Positions 44,897-53,694 of a DNA stretch of 64,000 nt are shown in pieces. The stretch lies in NCBI GenBank assembly GCA_963718295.1, contig CAVQYV010000004.1, forward strand, positions 310,001-374,000, written 5' to 3'. Position 1 is the stretch's first letter. Each line of letters starts with the position of its first letter. The position numbers were made by a program, and so were the translations under genes. Origin of the DNA: CAVQYV01 sp963718295 [NCBI: uncultured Methylomirabilota bacterium] (GTDB taxonomy: Bacteria; Methylomirabilota; Methylomirabilia; CAVQYV01). The notes under the pieces are model-generated. The model had not been told where the DNA came from, did not search any database, and saw only the letters and a list, made by a program, of their open reading frames with translations.

Positions 44897-46333
44897 ATGA
44901 AGAAGAAGCCATGGGAGGGGAGGTTCGAGGCTCGGATGCATGGTCTGGTCGAAGCCTTCACCGAATCCGTCTCCTTCGACCATCGATTGGCAAGGTATGA
45001 CATCCAGGGAAGCATTGCCCATGCGAAGATGTTAGGGAAGGCGGGAATTATCCCCCTAAGAGAGGCAAAGAAGATCGTAGCCGGTCTGGAGGAGATCCGT
45101 CTCCAGATCGAGGGAGGGGAGTTGAAGTTCGACCCCGCGCTGGAAGATGTCCATATGAATATCGAGGCCTTTCTGATCGAGAAGGTGGGGGAGGTAGGCG
45201 GAAAACTCCACACCGCACGGTCCCGTAACGATCAGGTGGCCCTGGATATCCGGCTCTACCTCCGGGAAGAGATCGGCGCCGTCCGCGATCTCATTCGCTC
45301 CCTCCAGGGCGCCCTATTGAAGCTGGCAGAGCAGAACATAGAGACGGTGATGCCAGGCTATACTCATACCCAACGGGCCCAGCCCATTCTCCTGGCTCAT
45401 CACCTTCTTGCCTACTGGCAGATGCTGCAACGAGATTTACGTCGTTTCTCCGATTGTCTCGACCGCACCAATGTGATGCCCCTGGGGGCTGGGGCCTTGG
45501 CCGGGACCACCTTTCCCATCGATCCCCATTATGTGGCAAAGCTCCTTCACTTCCCGAAGGTGACGGAAAATAGCTTGGATGCAGTCTCGGATCGCGATTT
45601 CTGTTTGGAGTTTCTCAGCATATCCGCCATTTTGATGGTTCATCTCTCTCGTCTCTGCGAGGAGATTGTCCTTTGGTCGAGCTCTGAATTCGGGTTCATC
45701 GAGCTTCCCGATGCCTTTGCTACCGGATCGAGCATGATGCCGCAAAAGAAGAATCCCGATCTGGCCGAGCTCACGAGGGCAAAATCGGGGCGGGTCATCG
45801 GCAGCTTGGTCTCTTTGTTGGCAACCATGAAGGGTTTGCCACTAAGCTATAATCGGGATATGCAAGAGGACAAGGAGCCCATCTTCGATGCTTCCGACAC
45901 GGTGAAGGCCTGCTTGAAAATCCTCTCTCTCATGTTTCCCCAGATCCGGGTCCATCGGGAGCGGATGAGGCAGGCTGCGGAAGAGGGATTTCTCAATGCC
46001 ACCGATCTCGCCGATTATCTGGCGAGAAGAGGCCTTGCCTTTCGATCTGCCCATCAAGTGGTGGGGCAAATCGTCCGCCATTGCCTCCAGAAGGGAAAGG
46101 CCAGGATCGAGGATCTGGGCCTGAAGGAGCTCCAGGCCTTCTCTTTGCTATTCGATGAAGATGTCTATGAATTCATCTCTCTGGACTCTTGCATCGACCG
46201 GCGCAGGTCCTTGGGCGGTACTTCAAGAGAGAGGGTGCATGAGGCGCTCAGGGCAGCCAAGCAGGAGATGAAAATGTCCCATCGTGGCGGGCGCACGATT
46301 TCTCGCTCCGATCCTCCCTCCCATTTCAAGTAG
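44897..46333 (+). CDS. argH: Argininosuccinate lyase
   Basis: This 478-residue enzyme is the last step of arginine synthesis and releases fumarate. It has KPWEGRFEARMHGLVEAF at the N-terminus, HTARSRNDQVALD, PGYTHTQRAQP and the fumarase/lyase signature GSSMMPQKKNPD. The start at ATG 44897 was chosen for the family start; the frame extends 13 codons upstream. The C-terminal tail after KQEMKM is longer than usual by about 15 residues and is basic. It follows argG by 70 bp. Confidence 0.96.
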   Translation: MKKKPWEGRFEARMHGLVEAFTESVSFDHRLARYDIQGSIAHAKMLGKAGIIPLREAKKIVAGLEEIRLQIEGGELKFDPALEDVHMNIEAFLIEKVGEVGGKLHTARSRNDQVALDIRLYLREEIGAVRDLIRSLQGALLKLAEQNIETVMPGYTHTQRAQPILLAHHLLAYWQMLQRDLRRFSDCLDRTNVMPLGAGALAGTTFPIDPHYVAKLLHFPKVTENSLDAVSDRDFCLEFLSISAILMVHLSRLCEEIVLWSSSEFGFIELPDAFATGSSMMPQKKNPDLAELTRAKSGRVIGSLVSLLATMKGLPLSYNRDMQEDKEPIFDASDTVKACLKILSLMFPQIRVHRERMRQAAEEGFLNATDLADYLARRGLAFRSAHQVVGQIVRHCLQKGKARIEDLGLKELQAFSLLFDEDVYEFISLDSCIDRRRSLGGTSRERVHEALRAAKQEMKMSHRGGRTISRSDPPSHFK

Positions 46334-46438
46334 GGAGCGCGACGTGACCACACCTCCCTGGGTTGCCGCCCGGCGGGAGCCCTCCCCATTGATCATATGT
46401 GCGCATCTTGCAGCGGTCCCCGTCCTGGATTTGCTGAG

Positions 46439-47509
46439 ATGAATATGCGATATTACCTCATGACTCTGATGGCCCTGGCAGGGGCACTCTCCTTTTCTGT
46501 TTCCTGTGGGCGCAAAGCGGCCCCAGTGGTCCCCCCACTCAAGACCCCGGCGGCGGTAACCCAGATGTCTGCCGCCAGCCGGGAGAATCGGGTGTATATT
46601 GCCTGGTCGAGGCCAACCAAGGATGTGAGTGGCAGGCCATTACAGGACCTCATGGAGTTTGAAATCTATCGCCGGCAACTGCGGGGGCCGGAGGAGGAAT
46701 CCCAGCTCTCCCTGATCGGCAAGGTGAAGGCATTCATGCCGGAGAATGCCACGGTGACGGGCGATTCCTATCAGTATGTGGACGATGATGAGGGTAAGGG
46801 ATTGGAGTACGACAAGCGATATGGCTACCACATCAGGGCGATCAATTACAGCATGGAATCAAGTCCACCTTCCCGGGAGGTCGCGGTGACCGTCTATCCC
46901 AGTCCGATCCCACCTCGGGATCTGAAGGCAATTACGGGGGATGAGACCGTTCTGCTCTCCTGGGAGGCTTCCAAGTTCAGAGTGGACGGCAGATTGCTCC
47001 CGCAGCCCGCCCTCTATAACGTTTATCGGGGCAAGAGCCCCGGATCTTACGGTCCCGACCCCATTAACCAGGAGGCGATTCTGGGGGAGAGCTACGCCGA
47101 TATCGGGCTGGAAAACGAGGCCAGCTATTACTATGTGGTTAGATCGACCGACACGGATTCCCCTCCCTGGCATGAGAGCTTGGACTCCAATGAGGCCATG
47201 GCGATCCCCAGCGATACCACTCCCCCCTCCCGGCCCAGGAATCTCAGTTTTGTCTATGGCCCAGAGGGAGTCCGCCTTGCCTGGGATCCCAACTCTGAGA
47301 TTGACCTCGCTGGCTATTTCGTTTACCGCAGTCCCTATTCAGGGGTGGGGTTTGTGCGCCTCAATTCAGTACCCATCCCTCAGATCACCTATGTCGATAA
47401 GACTGCCTCTTTGTCCTCCACCCACTATTATGCCGTCTCCGCCGTGGACTCCTCCCCCCGCCGAAACGAAAGTGGGCTTTCCGAGGAAGTGAAAGCCGAT
47501 ATCCCTTGA
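46439..47509 (+). CDS. Fibronectin type III domain lipoprotein
   Basis: This 356-residue protein has a signal peptide with a lipobox (FSVSC, Cys at about residue 20) followed by GRKAAPVVPP. Three beta-sandwich repeats of fibronectin III type follow, each with a Trp (YIAWSRP, LLSWEAS, RLAWDPN) and a Tyr-rich last strand (YGYHIRAIN, YYYVVRS, HYYAVSAVD). It would sit on the periplasmic or outer face, tethered by lipid. A gene of this kind lies between argH and lysA in related genomes as I recall; its role is unknown. The start has only a weak ribosome site. Confidence 0.85.
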   Translation: MNMRYYLMTLMALAGALSFSVSCGRKAAPVVPPLKTPAAVTQMSAASRENRVYIAWSRPTKDVSGRPLQDLMEFEIYRRQLRGPEEESQLSLIGKVKAFMPENATVTGDSYQYVDDDEGKGLEYDKRYGYHIRAINYSMESSPPSREVAVTVYPSPIPPRDLKAITGDETVLLSWEASKFRVDGRLLPQPALYNVYRGKSPGSYGPDPINQEAILGESYADIGLENEASYYYVVRSTDTDSPPWHESLDSNEAMAIPSDTTPPSRPRNLSFVYGPEGVRLAWDPNSEIDLAGYFVYRSPYSGVGFVRLNSVPIPQITYVDKTASLSSTHYYAVSAVDSSPRRNESGLSEEVKADIP

Positions 47510-47550
47510 TGGATGAAGGATTGCAGGGTCTCCCTCATCCGAAAATCCCT

Positions 47551-47579
47551 TTGACAAGAAATAGGTAATGTGTTATCAA
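47551..47579 (+). promoter_or_regulatory. Promoter of the lysA-dap unit
   Basis: A perfect TTGACA (47551-47556), 17-bp spacer, then TATCAA (47574-47579). Start point about 47586, giving a leader of about 48 nt for lysA. Confidence 0.55.
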
Positions 47580-47633
47580 GAGAAACCCCCGTTCGAGAGG
47601 AAAAGCCTCCTGGGTGGGAGAGGTAGATGATCC

Positions 47634-48893
47634 ATGCATGACTTCAAGTACCATCATGGTCAATTGTATTGTGAGGGCGTTCCCATCCGGAAAATCGAGG
47701 AGGAGGTGGGGACCCCCTTCTATCTGTACAGCCACCGCACCCTCCTCCAGCACTTCCGGACCTTCGATTCTGCCTTCTCGGCCATTCCCCACCTGACCTG
47801 CTTCGCCCTGAAGGCGAATTCCAACCTGGCCCTTCTCAAGATCTTTGCCCGAGAGGGTGCAGGCGCTGACGTGGTCTCCGGAGGGGAGATCTATCGGGCA
47901 TTCAAGGCGGGCATCCCGGCAAACCGGATCGTCTTCGCCGGGGTGGGGAAGACCCGGGAAGAGATCAAACTTGCCTTGAGATCCGAAATCCTGATGTTGA
48001 ATGTCGAATCATCTCCCGAGCTGGACCTGATCGACCGGGTGGCCCGGGAGCTGGGGACCCAGGCCCAAGTAGCGCTGCGAATTAACCCGAATGTGGACCC
48101 CCAGACCCATCCTTACATCTCCACCGGTTTGAAGAAGAACAAGTTCGGCATCGACATCTCCCGGGCGGTCGAGGAGTACCAGACTGCCATGGGGATGAGG
48201 AACATCCGGGTCATTGGGGTGCACCAGCACATCGGCTCTCAGATCACGGAGGTGGCACCCTTCGTGGATAGCCTCACCAGGATCGCGGAACTCATCCGAA
48301 CCCTGCGGGAGCGTGGAATTCCCATTCAGTACCTCGATGTGGGAGGAGGGCTCGGCATTACCTACCACGACGAGGATCCACCTTCCCCTGCAGCCTTCGC
48401 CGGGGCCCTCATCGAGGTGGTTAAGGATCTGGGTGCTACGATCATCCTGGAGCCGGGACGGGTAATCGTGGGAAATGCTGGCATCCTGGTAACCCAGGTG
48501 CTTTACTTGAAGAGGGGACCTCAAAAGAACTTCGTCATTGTAGATGCGGGCATGAACGATCTCATAAGACCCAGCCTCTATGGTTCCTATCATTCCATCC
48601 TGCCTGTCATGGAGAAGGGGGAAGAGGGTGGCCTGATCGCGGATGTGGTGGGACCCATCTGTGAGTCTGGGGATTTTCTGGCCAAGGACCGAAAGCTGCC
48701 CCCGCTGGATCAAGGAGAGCTGCTGGCGGTGATGAGTGCGGGCGCTTATGGCTTCGCCATGTCTTCCACCTATAATTCCCGGCCCCGGGTGCCGGAGGTT
48801 CTGGTGCGGGGCGATGAGTGGCACATCCTGCGAGAAAGAGAGACCTGGGAGGATCTGATCCGGGGGGAGAGGATCCCCTCCTTTTTGGAATAG
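47634..48893 (+). CDS. lysA: Diaminopimelate decarboxylase
   Basis: This 419-residue fold-III PLP enzyme turns meso-DAP into lysine. It has the PLP lysine region (CFALKANSNLALL), GADVVSGGEIYRA, VHQHIGSQI, YLDVGGGLGI, EPGRVIVGNAG, and the cross-dimer active-site CESGDFLA and GAYGFAMSSTYNSRPR. It starts a lysine operon with dapF, dapA and dapB; dapF begins 8 bp after its stop. Confidence 0.96.
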   Translation: MHDFKYHHGQLYCEGVPIRKIEEEVGTPFYLYSHRTLLQHFRTFDSAFSAIPHLTCFALKANSNLALLKIFAREGAGADVVSGGEIYRAFKAGIPANRIVFAGVGKTREEIKLALRSEILMLNVESSPELDLIDRVARELGTQAQVALRINPNVDPQTHPYISTGLKKNKFGIDISRAVEEYQTAMGMRNIRVIGVHQHIGSQITEVAPFVDSLTRIAELIRTLRERGIPIQYLDVGGGLGITYHDEDPPSPAAFAGALIEVVKDLGATIILEPGRVIVGNAGILVTQVLYLKRGPQKNFVIVDAGMNDLIRPSLYGSYHSILPVMEKGEEGGLIADVVGPICESGDFLAKDRKLPPLDQGELLAVMSAGAYGFAMSSTYNSRPRVPEVLVRGDEWHILRERETWEDLIRGERIPSFLE

Positions 48894-48901
48894 GGTTGAG
48901 C

Positions 48902-49723
48902 ATGAAGAAGATAGGATTCTGGAAGATGAGCGGAAGCGGAAACAACTTCCTGGTGATCGATGGGCGAGATCCGTCGTTGATCAGGAATCCCTCCCACTTC
49001 TCGCGCCAGGTATGTCGCCCCAAGGTTTCAGTGGGTGCGGATGGGGTCCTCCTGCTGGAGGGATCGGGGATGGCGGATTTCTTGATGCGCATCTTCAACG
49101 CCGATGGGAGCGAGGCGGAGATGTGCGGGAATGGAGCCAGGTGTATCGCCCGCTTTGCCTATCTGAAGGGGATTGCCCAGGAAAAGATGACCATCGAGAC
49201 TTTGGCGGGGCTCGTACAGGCCGAGGTCAAGGGGAGACGGGTGAAGATCAGGATGGGTGAGCCCAAAGATCTGGTGCTAAGCCAGCGGATCCGGATCGAG
49301 GGGGAGGAAGTTCTTCTCCATCGACTGAATACCGGCGTCCCTCACGCAGTCTTGTCGGTTCAGAAACTGGAGGAGGCATCCGTGGTCGATCTGGGGCGAA
49401 AGATTAGATTCCATGAGTCCTTTCGGCCCGCGGGGACCAATGTAAATTTTATTGCGGTCAATGATTCCCACCATATTCAGATTCGGACCTATGAACGGGG
49501 GGTAGAGGATGAGACCTTGGCCTGCGGCACCGGGTCCGTCGCCTCCGCCCTGATCACTGCCGCCTTGGGGCAGGTGGAATCTCCGGTCCATTTGCACACC
49601 CGGGGGGGAGAGGTCATCACCGTCGATTTCGAGCGAAGGGGATGGCAGTTCCAAGATGTCTTCATGGAAGGAGGAGCAACGGTAGCTTATGAGGGAGAAC
49701 TCTGGGAGGAGGCACTGGCCTGA
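48902..49723 (+). CDS. dapF: Diaminopimelate epimerase
   Basis: This 273-residue enzyme converts LL-DAP to meso-DAP without cofactor. The two catalytic cysteines are in SEAEMCGNGARC and LACGTGSVASA. The N-terminus is MKKIGFWKMSGSGNNFL, as in the family. The ATG at 48902 was chosen over an upstream frame because of this. It directly follows lysA, the usual arrangement in deltaproteobacteria. Confidence 0.96.
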   Translation: MKKIGFWKMSGSGNNFLVIDGRDPSLIRNPSHFSRQVCRPKVSVGADGVLLLEGSGMADFLMRIFNADGSEAEMCGNGARCIARFAYLKGIAQEKMTIETLAGLVQAEVKGRRVKIRMGEPKDLVLSQRIRIEGEEVLLHRLNTGVPHAVLSVQKLEEASVVDLGRKIRFHESFRPAGTNVNFIAVNDSHHIQIRTYERGVEDETLACGTGSVASALITAALGQVESPVHLHTRGGEVITVDFERRGWQFQDVFMEGGATVAYEGELWEEALA

Positions 49724-49782
49724 GAGCCAGGACAGGCCCCCAGGGTCGGCCGCAGAACTTCTTAGGGCGGAGGTGAGAAAAG

Positions 49783-50655
49783 ATGTTTAGAGGATCGATC
49801 GTTGCCATTGTGACCCCCTTCAAAGATGGGGAGATCGATGTGCCAAGACTGAAGGAGTTGATCGAGTTCCAAATCGCCAGCGGCACCGATGGAATCGTTC
49901 CCTGCGGGACGACCGGGGAATCGGCGACCCTGACCCATGAAGAGCACCATCGAGTCATCGACTTGACTATCGAAGTAGTGAACGGAAGGATCCCTGTTAT
50001 TGCGGGCACCGGATCGAATAGCACGGCAGAGTCGATCGGCCTCACAAAGCACGCCAAGGCAGCCGGTGCGGATGGGGCTCTCTTGATTACTCCCTACTAC
50101 AATCGCCCCACTCAGAGAGGCCTGGTAGCTCATTTCCGGGCAGTGGCCGACGCAGTGGAAATCCCGATGATCATCTATAATGTGCCTGCCCGGACCGGAG
50201 TCAACATGTTGCCGGACTCCATCGCCGAGCTGAGCCAGATCCCCCACATCGTGGGGGTCAAGGAGGCAAGCGGGTCATTGCAGCAGATCACGGAACTGAT
50301 CACGCTGTGTGGCGATAAATTGAATGTCCTCTCCGGCGACGATTTCATTGTGATGCCCATATTGTCCGTTGGAGGAAAAGGGGTCATCTCGGTAGTTGCC
50401 AACGCCGCACCGCGCCTCATGGCCGATCTGGTGGATGCCTTTGATGGGGGGGATTTCATGCGGGCCTCTCAGATCCAACGGGACATCTTCCCCCTCTGCC
50501 AGGCGATGTTCCTGGAAACCAATCCCATCCCGGTGAAGACGGCCCTGGCCCTCATGGGAAAGATCGAAGAGGGGTTACGATTACCGTTGGTAGGGATGTC
50601 CGAAGGAAACCTCAAGAAATTGAAGGAGATCCTGGCCAGATACCAGCTCATCTGA
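49783..50655 (+). CDS. dapA: 4-hydroxy-tetrahydrodipicolinate synthase
   Basis: This 290-residue class I aldolase condenses pyruvate with aspartate semialdehyde. It has GSIVAIVTPFKDG, CGTTGESATLTHEEH, TPYYNRPTQRGL, IYNVPARTGVN and the Schiff-base lysine in IVGVKEASGSL. A GGAGGTGAG ribosome site lies before the ATG. dapB follows after 63 bp. Confidence 0.97.
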   Translation: MFRGSIVAIVTPFKDGEIDVPRLKELIEFQIASGTDGIVPCGTTGESATLTHEEHHRVIDLTIEVVNGRIPVIAGTGSNSTAESIGLTKHAKAAGADGALLITPYYNRPTQRGLVAHFRAVADAVEIPMIIYNVPARTGVNMLPDSIAELSQIPHIVGVKEASGSLQQITELITLCGDKLNVLSGDDFIVMPILSVGGKGVISVVANAAPRLMADLVDAFDGGDFMRASQIQRDIFPLCQAMFLETNPIPVKTALALMGKIEEGLRLPLVGMSEGNLKKLKEILARYQLI

Positions 50656-50718
50656 TTCAGCCAGTAGGGCGGGGCAGAGAGAAGCGTGGAAAGGGACGAT
50701 GCGGGAAGGAGGCAAGGG

Positions 50719-51522
50719 ATGATTAGGGTTGCGGTAACCGGAGCGGCCGGGAGGATGGGCTCGCGGGTCATCGCCCTGCTCCAAGAAGAGGAATCTCTGA
50801 AACTGGCGGGGGCGGTGGAAAGAGAGGGCCATGCGGCGGTGGGCAGGGATGCGGGCGAGAAGGCGGGACTTCCATCCCTGGGCGTTCCCATTCGCGGCGA
50901 TCTTTCGGAAGTGATCTCAGATTGCGAGGTCATCATTGACTTCACGGCTCCCGCGGCTTCCCTACGCAACATAGAGCTCGTTTCTGCGGCGGAAAAGGCC
51001 ATCGTCGTGGGGACTACCGGCTTCCCCAAGGCTGATATCGATCGGATACGGACACTATCCGCTCGCTGTCCCTGCGTGCTCTCCCCCAACATGAGCGTGG
51101 GGGTGAATATCCTCTTCAAGGTGCTGGGTGAGATCGCGCCCATCCTGGGAACCGAATACGATGTAGAGATCTACGAGGCCCATCATCGGTTCAAGAAGGA
51201 CGCTCCTTCGGGGACTGCCCTGCGCATGGCCCAGATCATAGCCCGCGCCTTGGGCAGAGACCTGGAGGACGTGGGCGTCTTCGGCCGCAAGGGAGTCATT
51301 GGGGAGAGGACCCACGAGGAGATCGGGATCCATACCCTGAGGGCTGGCGATATCGTGGGAGAGCACACCGTGGTCTTCGGAGGTATGGGAGAGCGGATCG
51401 AATTGGTCCATCGAGCCCAAAGTCGGGATAATTTCGCCCGGGGGGCCCTCCGAGCCGCGAAATTCGCGGCCCATGCCGGCAATGGTGTTTGGGACATGCT
51501 GGATGTCCTGGGGCTGAAATAG
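50719..51522 (+). CDS. dapB: 4-hydroxy-tetrahydrodipicolinate reductase
   Basis: This 267-residue NAD(P)H reductase has VAVTGAAGRMG (nucleotide fold), VVGTTGF, SPNMSVGVN, and the catalytic motif EAHHRFKKDAPSGTA. The start at ATG 50719 has GGAAGGAGG before it; a short in-frame extension upstream lacks conserved residues. Together with dapA, dapL and dapF this completes the four-step DAP branch. Confidence 0.96.
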   Translation: MIRVAVTGAAGRMGSRVIALLQEEESLKLAGAVEREGHAAVGRDAGEKAGLPSLGVPIRGDLSEVISDCEVIIDFTAPAASLRNIELVSAAEKAIVVGTTGFPKADIDRIRTLSARCPCVLSPNMSVGVNILFKVLGEIAPILGTEYDVEIYEAHHRFKKDAPSGTALRMAQIIARALGRDLEDVGVFGRKGVIGERTHEEIGIHTLRAGDIVGEHTVVFGGMGERIELVHRAQSRDNFARGALRAAKFAAHAGNGVWDMLDVLGLK

Positions 51523-51667
51523 GTGATGGAGAAGGAGGATGTTGTGGGGGGTCCTCTCGCCCTAAAGCTGACCACAGCGAAGGAGAGGATCTATCACTGA
51601 AGCCCTGGATTCACTACCTCATGGAACGTGAGGGAATTGGGGCACAACGAACCGAGGAGGGATAAAA

Positions 51668-52888
51668 GTGGGGCTTGAGAGTACTGGAAAATGGTTTGTC
51701 AGCGCTTGGAATTATCTGCCTGAGATCACCTCGGGCTTTCAATTTCCCCAAAAGATTCGGATCCATGATGTGACCCTGAGGGATGGAGAACAGCAAGCGG
51801 GCATCGAATTCCGGAGGGAGGAGAAGGTCCGCATCGCCGCCAAACTGGCGGAGGCGGGCGTCCATCGGATTGAGGCGGGAATGCCCGCAGTCTCTCCCCA
51901 GGACGAGGCTGCCATCAAGGAGATCGTAAAATTGAACCTGGGGCCGGAGATCTTCGCCTTTTCCCGCTGTATGGTCCCCGATGTCAAGAGGGCCGTTGAC
52001 TGCGGGGTGAAGGGGATTGTGGTGGAGATCCCCTCCTCCCCCCATATCATTCAGTATGCCTACAAGTGGCCCCTGGAGAAGGCCATCGATCTCTCCATCG
52101 AGGCCACCCAGTATGCGAAGGAACAGGGTCTGTACACGGTCTTCTTCCCCATCGACTCGTCCCGCTCGGATATGAGCTGGTATCTCGATCTCATCGAGAA
52201 GGTAGCCACCGAGGGCCACATGGATGCCCTGGCAGTGGTAGATACCTTCGGGGTTTGCTCACCCCATGCCATCACTTTCTGGATTGCCAAGATCAAAGAG
52301 AGGATCAAAAAGCCCCTGGAGACCCATTTCCACGATGATTTCGGGATGGGGGTGGCGAACACCATCATGGCCCTGGTGGCCGGGGCGGAAGTGGCCCATA
52401 CCACGGTGACCGGTATCGGAGAGCGGGCGGGGAATTGTCCCTTTGAGGATCTGGTGCTCAGCCTTTTGACCATGTATGGGCAGGATCTCGGGATCCGCTA
52501 CCGGGAGCTCTATTCCCTCTCCCGGCTGATACGGGAATTATCCGGGCTTCAGATTCCATCTAACCGCCCCATTGTGGGCGATATGCTCTTCAACATCGAA
52601 TCGGGGATCATCGCCAGCTGGTATCGCCAGTGTGGAAAAGATCGTCCTACCGAGCTCTTTCCCTTCCACTGGGAGCTTGTGGGCCAACATGCGGCAGAGA
52701 TCGTCTTGGGCAAGAACAGCGGCCTCGACTCCATCGCCGCCTGGCTGGAGCGGATCGGAGAGCAGGCATCGGAGGAGGAGATCGGGAAGATCCTTTCGGA
52801 GGTGAAGATGAAGTCCTTGGAGAAGAAGGGCCTCTTGGCCGAGGAGGAATTCCGCGAGATCGTTAGGAGAGTCAAAGAGGGGCAGTGA
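51668..52888 (+). CDS. LeuA/homocitrate-synthase-like DRE-TIM metallolyase
   Basis: This 406-residue enzyme of the DRE-TIM family has the catalytic HDVTLRDGEQ, an Arg/His region, FFPIDSSRS, the metal-binding ETHFHDDFGMG and GIGERAGNCPFEDLV. It is shorter than LeuA (about 510) and lacks a full leucine-binding regulatory domain. Candidates are homocitrate synthase, citramalate synthase, 2-isopropylmalate synthase of the short type, or an isopropylmalate-like enzyme with another ketoacid. The GTG start follows GAGGAGGG. It sits in the lysine cluster between dapB and dapL, but DapL lysine synthesis needs no such step, so its role is open. Confidence 0.88.
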   Translation: MGLESTGKWFVSAWNYLPEITSGFQFPQKIRIHDVTLRDGEQQAGIEFRREEKVRIAAKLAEAGVHRIEAGMPAVSPQDEAAIKEIVKLNLGPEIFAFSRCMVPDVKRAVDCGVKGIVVEIPSSPHIIQYAYKWPLEKAIDLSIEATQYAKEQGLYTVFFPIDSSRSDMSWYLDLIEKVATEGHMDALAVVDTFGVCSPHAITFWIAKIKERIKKPLETHFHDDFGMGVANTIMALVAGAEVAHTTVTGIGERAGNCPFEDLVLSLLTMYGQDLGIRYRELYSLSRLIRELSGLQIPSNRPIVGDMLFNIESGIIASWYRQCGKDRPTELFPFHWELVGQHAAEIVLGKNSGLDSIAAWLERIGEQASEEEIGKILSEVKMKSLEKKGLLAEEEFREIVRRVKEGQ

Positions 52889-52919
52889 GTCGCATATCAA
52901 GGGAAGGAAGGGGATTGAA

Positions 52920-53681
52920 ATGTCCTTGTACCTGAGGTTTCAAGCGGAGGGAACGATTCGATATGGCCTGCTGGAAGGGGAGAAGGTGATTCCCTTGAGG
53001 GGAAGCCCCTTCGAATCCCGGGAGATCTCTCCTTCAGGCATTGCCGTGGACAAGGTCCAAATTCTGGCCCCTTGCCAGCCATCGAAGATCGTGTGCGTAG
53101 GCCTCAACTATAAGGATCATGCGGCGGAGGTCAGTCAGCCCCTGCCGGAAGAGCCCCATGTCTTTCTAAAGCCTCCCACGGCCGTTATCGGGCCGGGTGA
53201 GGCGATCCTGTTGCCGGCCATGTCCTCCCGGGTGGATTACGAGGGAGAGCTGGCGATCGTCATCGGCAAGAGATCCAAGGACGTCCGACCCGAGGAGGCG
53301 AAGGACTACATCTTGGGCTACAGTTGCCTCAACGATGTGACGGCGCGCGACCTGGTGGCGAAGGATAAAGGGCCGCTGCGCGCCAAGATCTTCGATACCT
53401 TTGCCCCCTTCGGCCCCTATATTGCCACCGACATAGATCCGCGGGGGTTGGCAATCAAGACCTACCTGAATGGCGAGTTGAAGCAGTCCTCCAATACCCG
53501 AAACTTGATTTTCGATCCCTTTTATCTGGTCAGCTTCGTCTCTTCCATTCTGACTTTACTTCCCGGAGACCTCATCTCTACCGGCACGCCTTCTGGCATC
53601 GGGCCCATGAGGCCGGGAGATGTGGTAGAGGTGGAGATCGAAAAAGTGGGACGTTTGAGCAATACTGTGGCACTTCCTTGA
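52920..53681 (+). CDS. Fumarylacetoacetate hydrolase (FAH) family protein
   Basis: This 253-residue protein has the FAH fold: VCVGLNYKDHAAEV, VFLKPPTAVIGPGE, the metal-binding Glu/Asp set in VDYEGELAIVIGKR, GYSCLNDVTARDLV, and LLPGDLISTGTPSGIGPM. Members include FAH, acylpyruvate hydrolase and oxaloacetate decarboxylase (FAHD1-type). Many orphans sit in biosynthetic operons, perhaps to remove oxaloacetate or repair damaged ketoacids. It lies 31 bp after the LeuA-like gene and 13 bp before dapL, so it is co-transcribed. A house-cleaning role is a reasonable guess. Confidence 0.88.
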   Translation: MSLYLRFQAEGTIRYGLLEGEKVIPLRGSPFESREISPSGIAVDKVQILAPCQPSKIVCVGLNYKDHAAEVSQPLPEEPHVFLKPPTAVIGPGEAILLPAMSSRVDYEGELAIVIGKRSKDVRPEEAKDYILGYSCLNDVTARDLVAKDKGPLRAKIFDTFAPFGPYIATDIDPRGLAIKTYLNGELKQSSNTRNLIFDPFYLVSFVSSILTLLPGDLISTGTPSGIGPMRPGDVVEVEIEKVGRLSNTVALP

Positions 53682-53694
53682 GGAAGGGTTAAGC

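Noticed and set aside
51526-51600. 24-codon ORF between dapB and the LeuA-like gene
   Set aside because: No motif and no sign of selection; likely chance.
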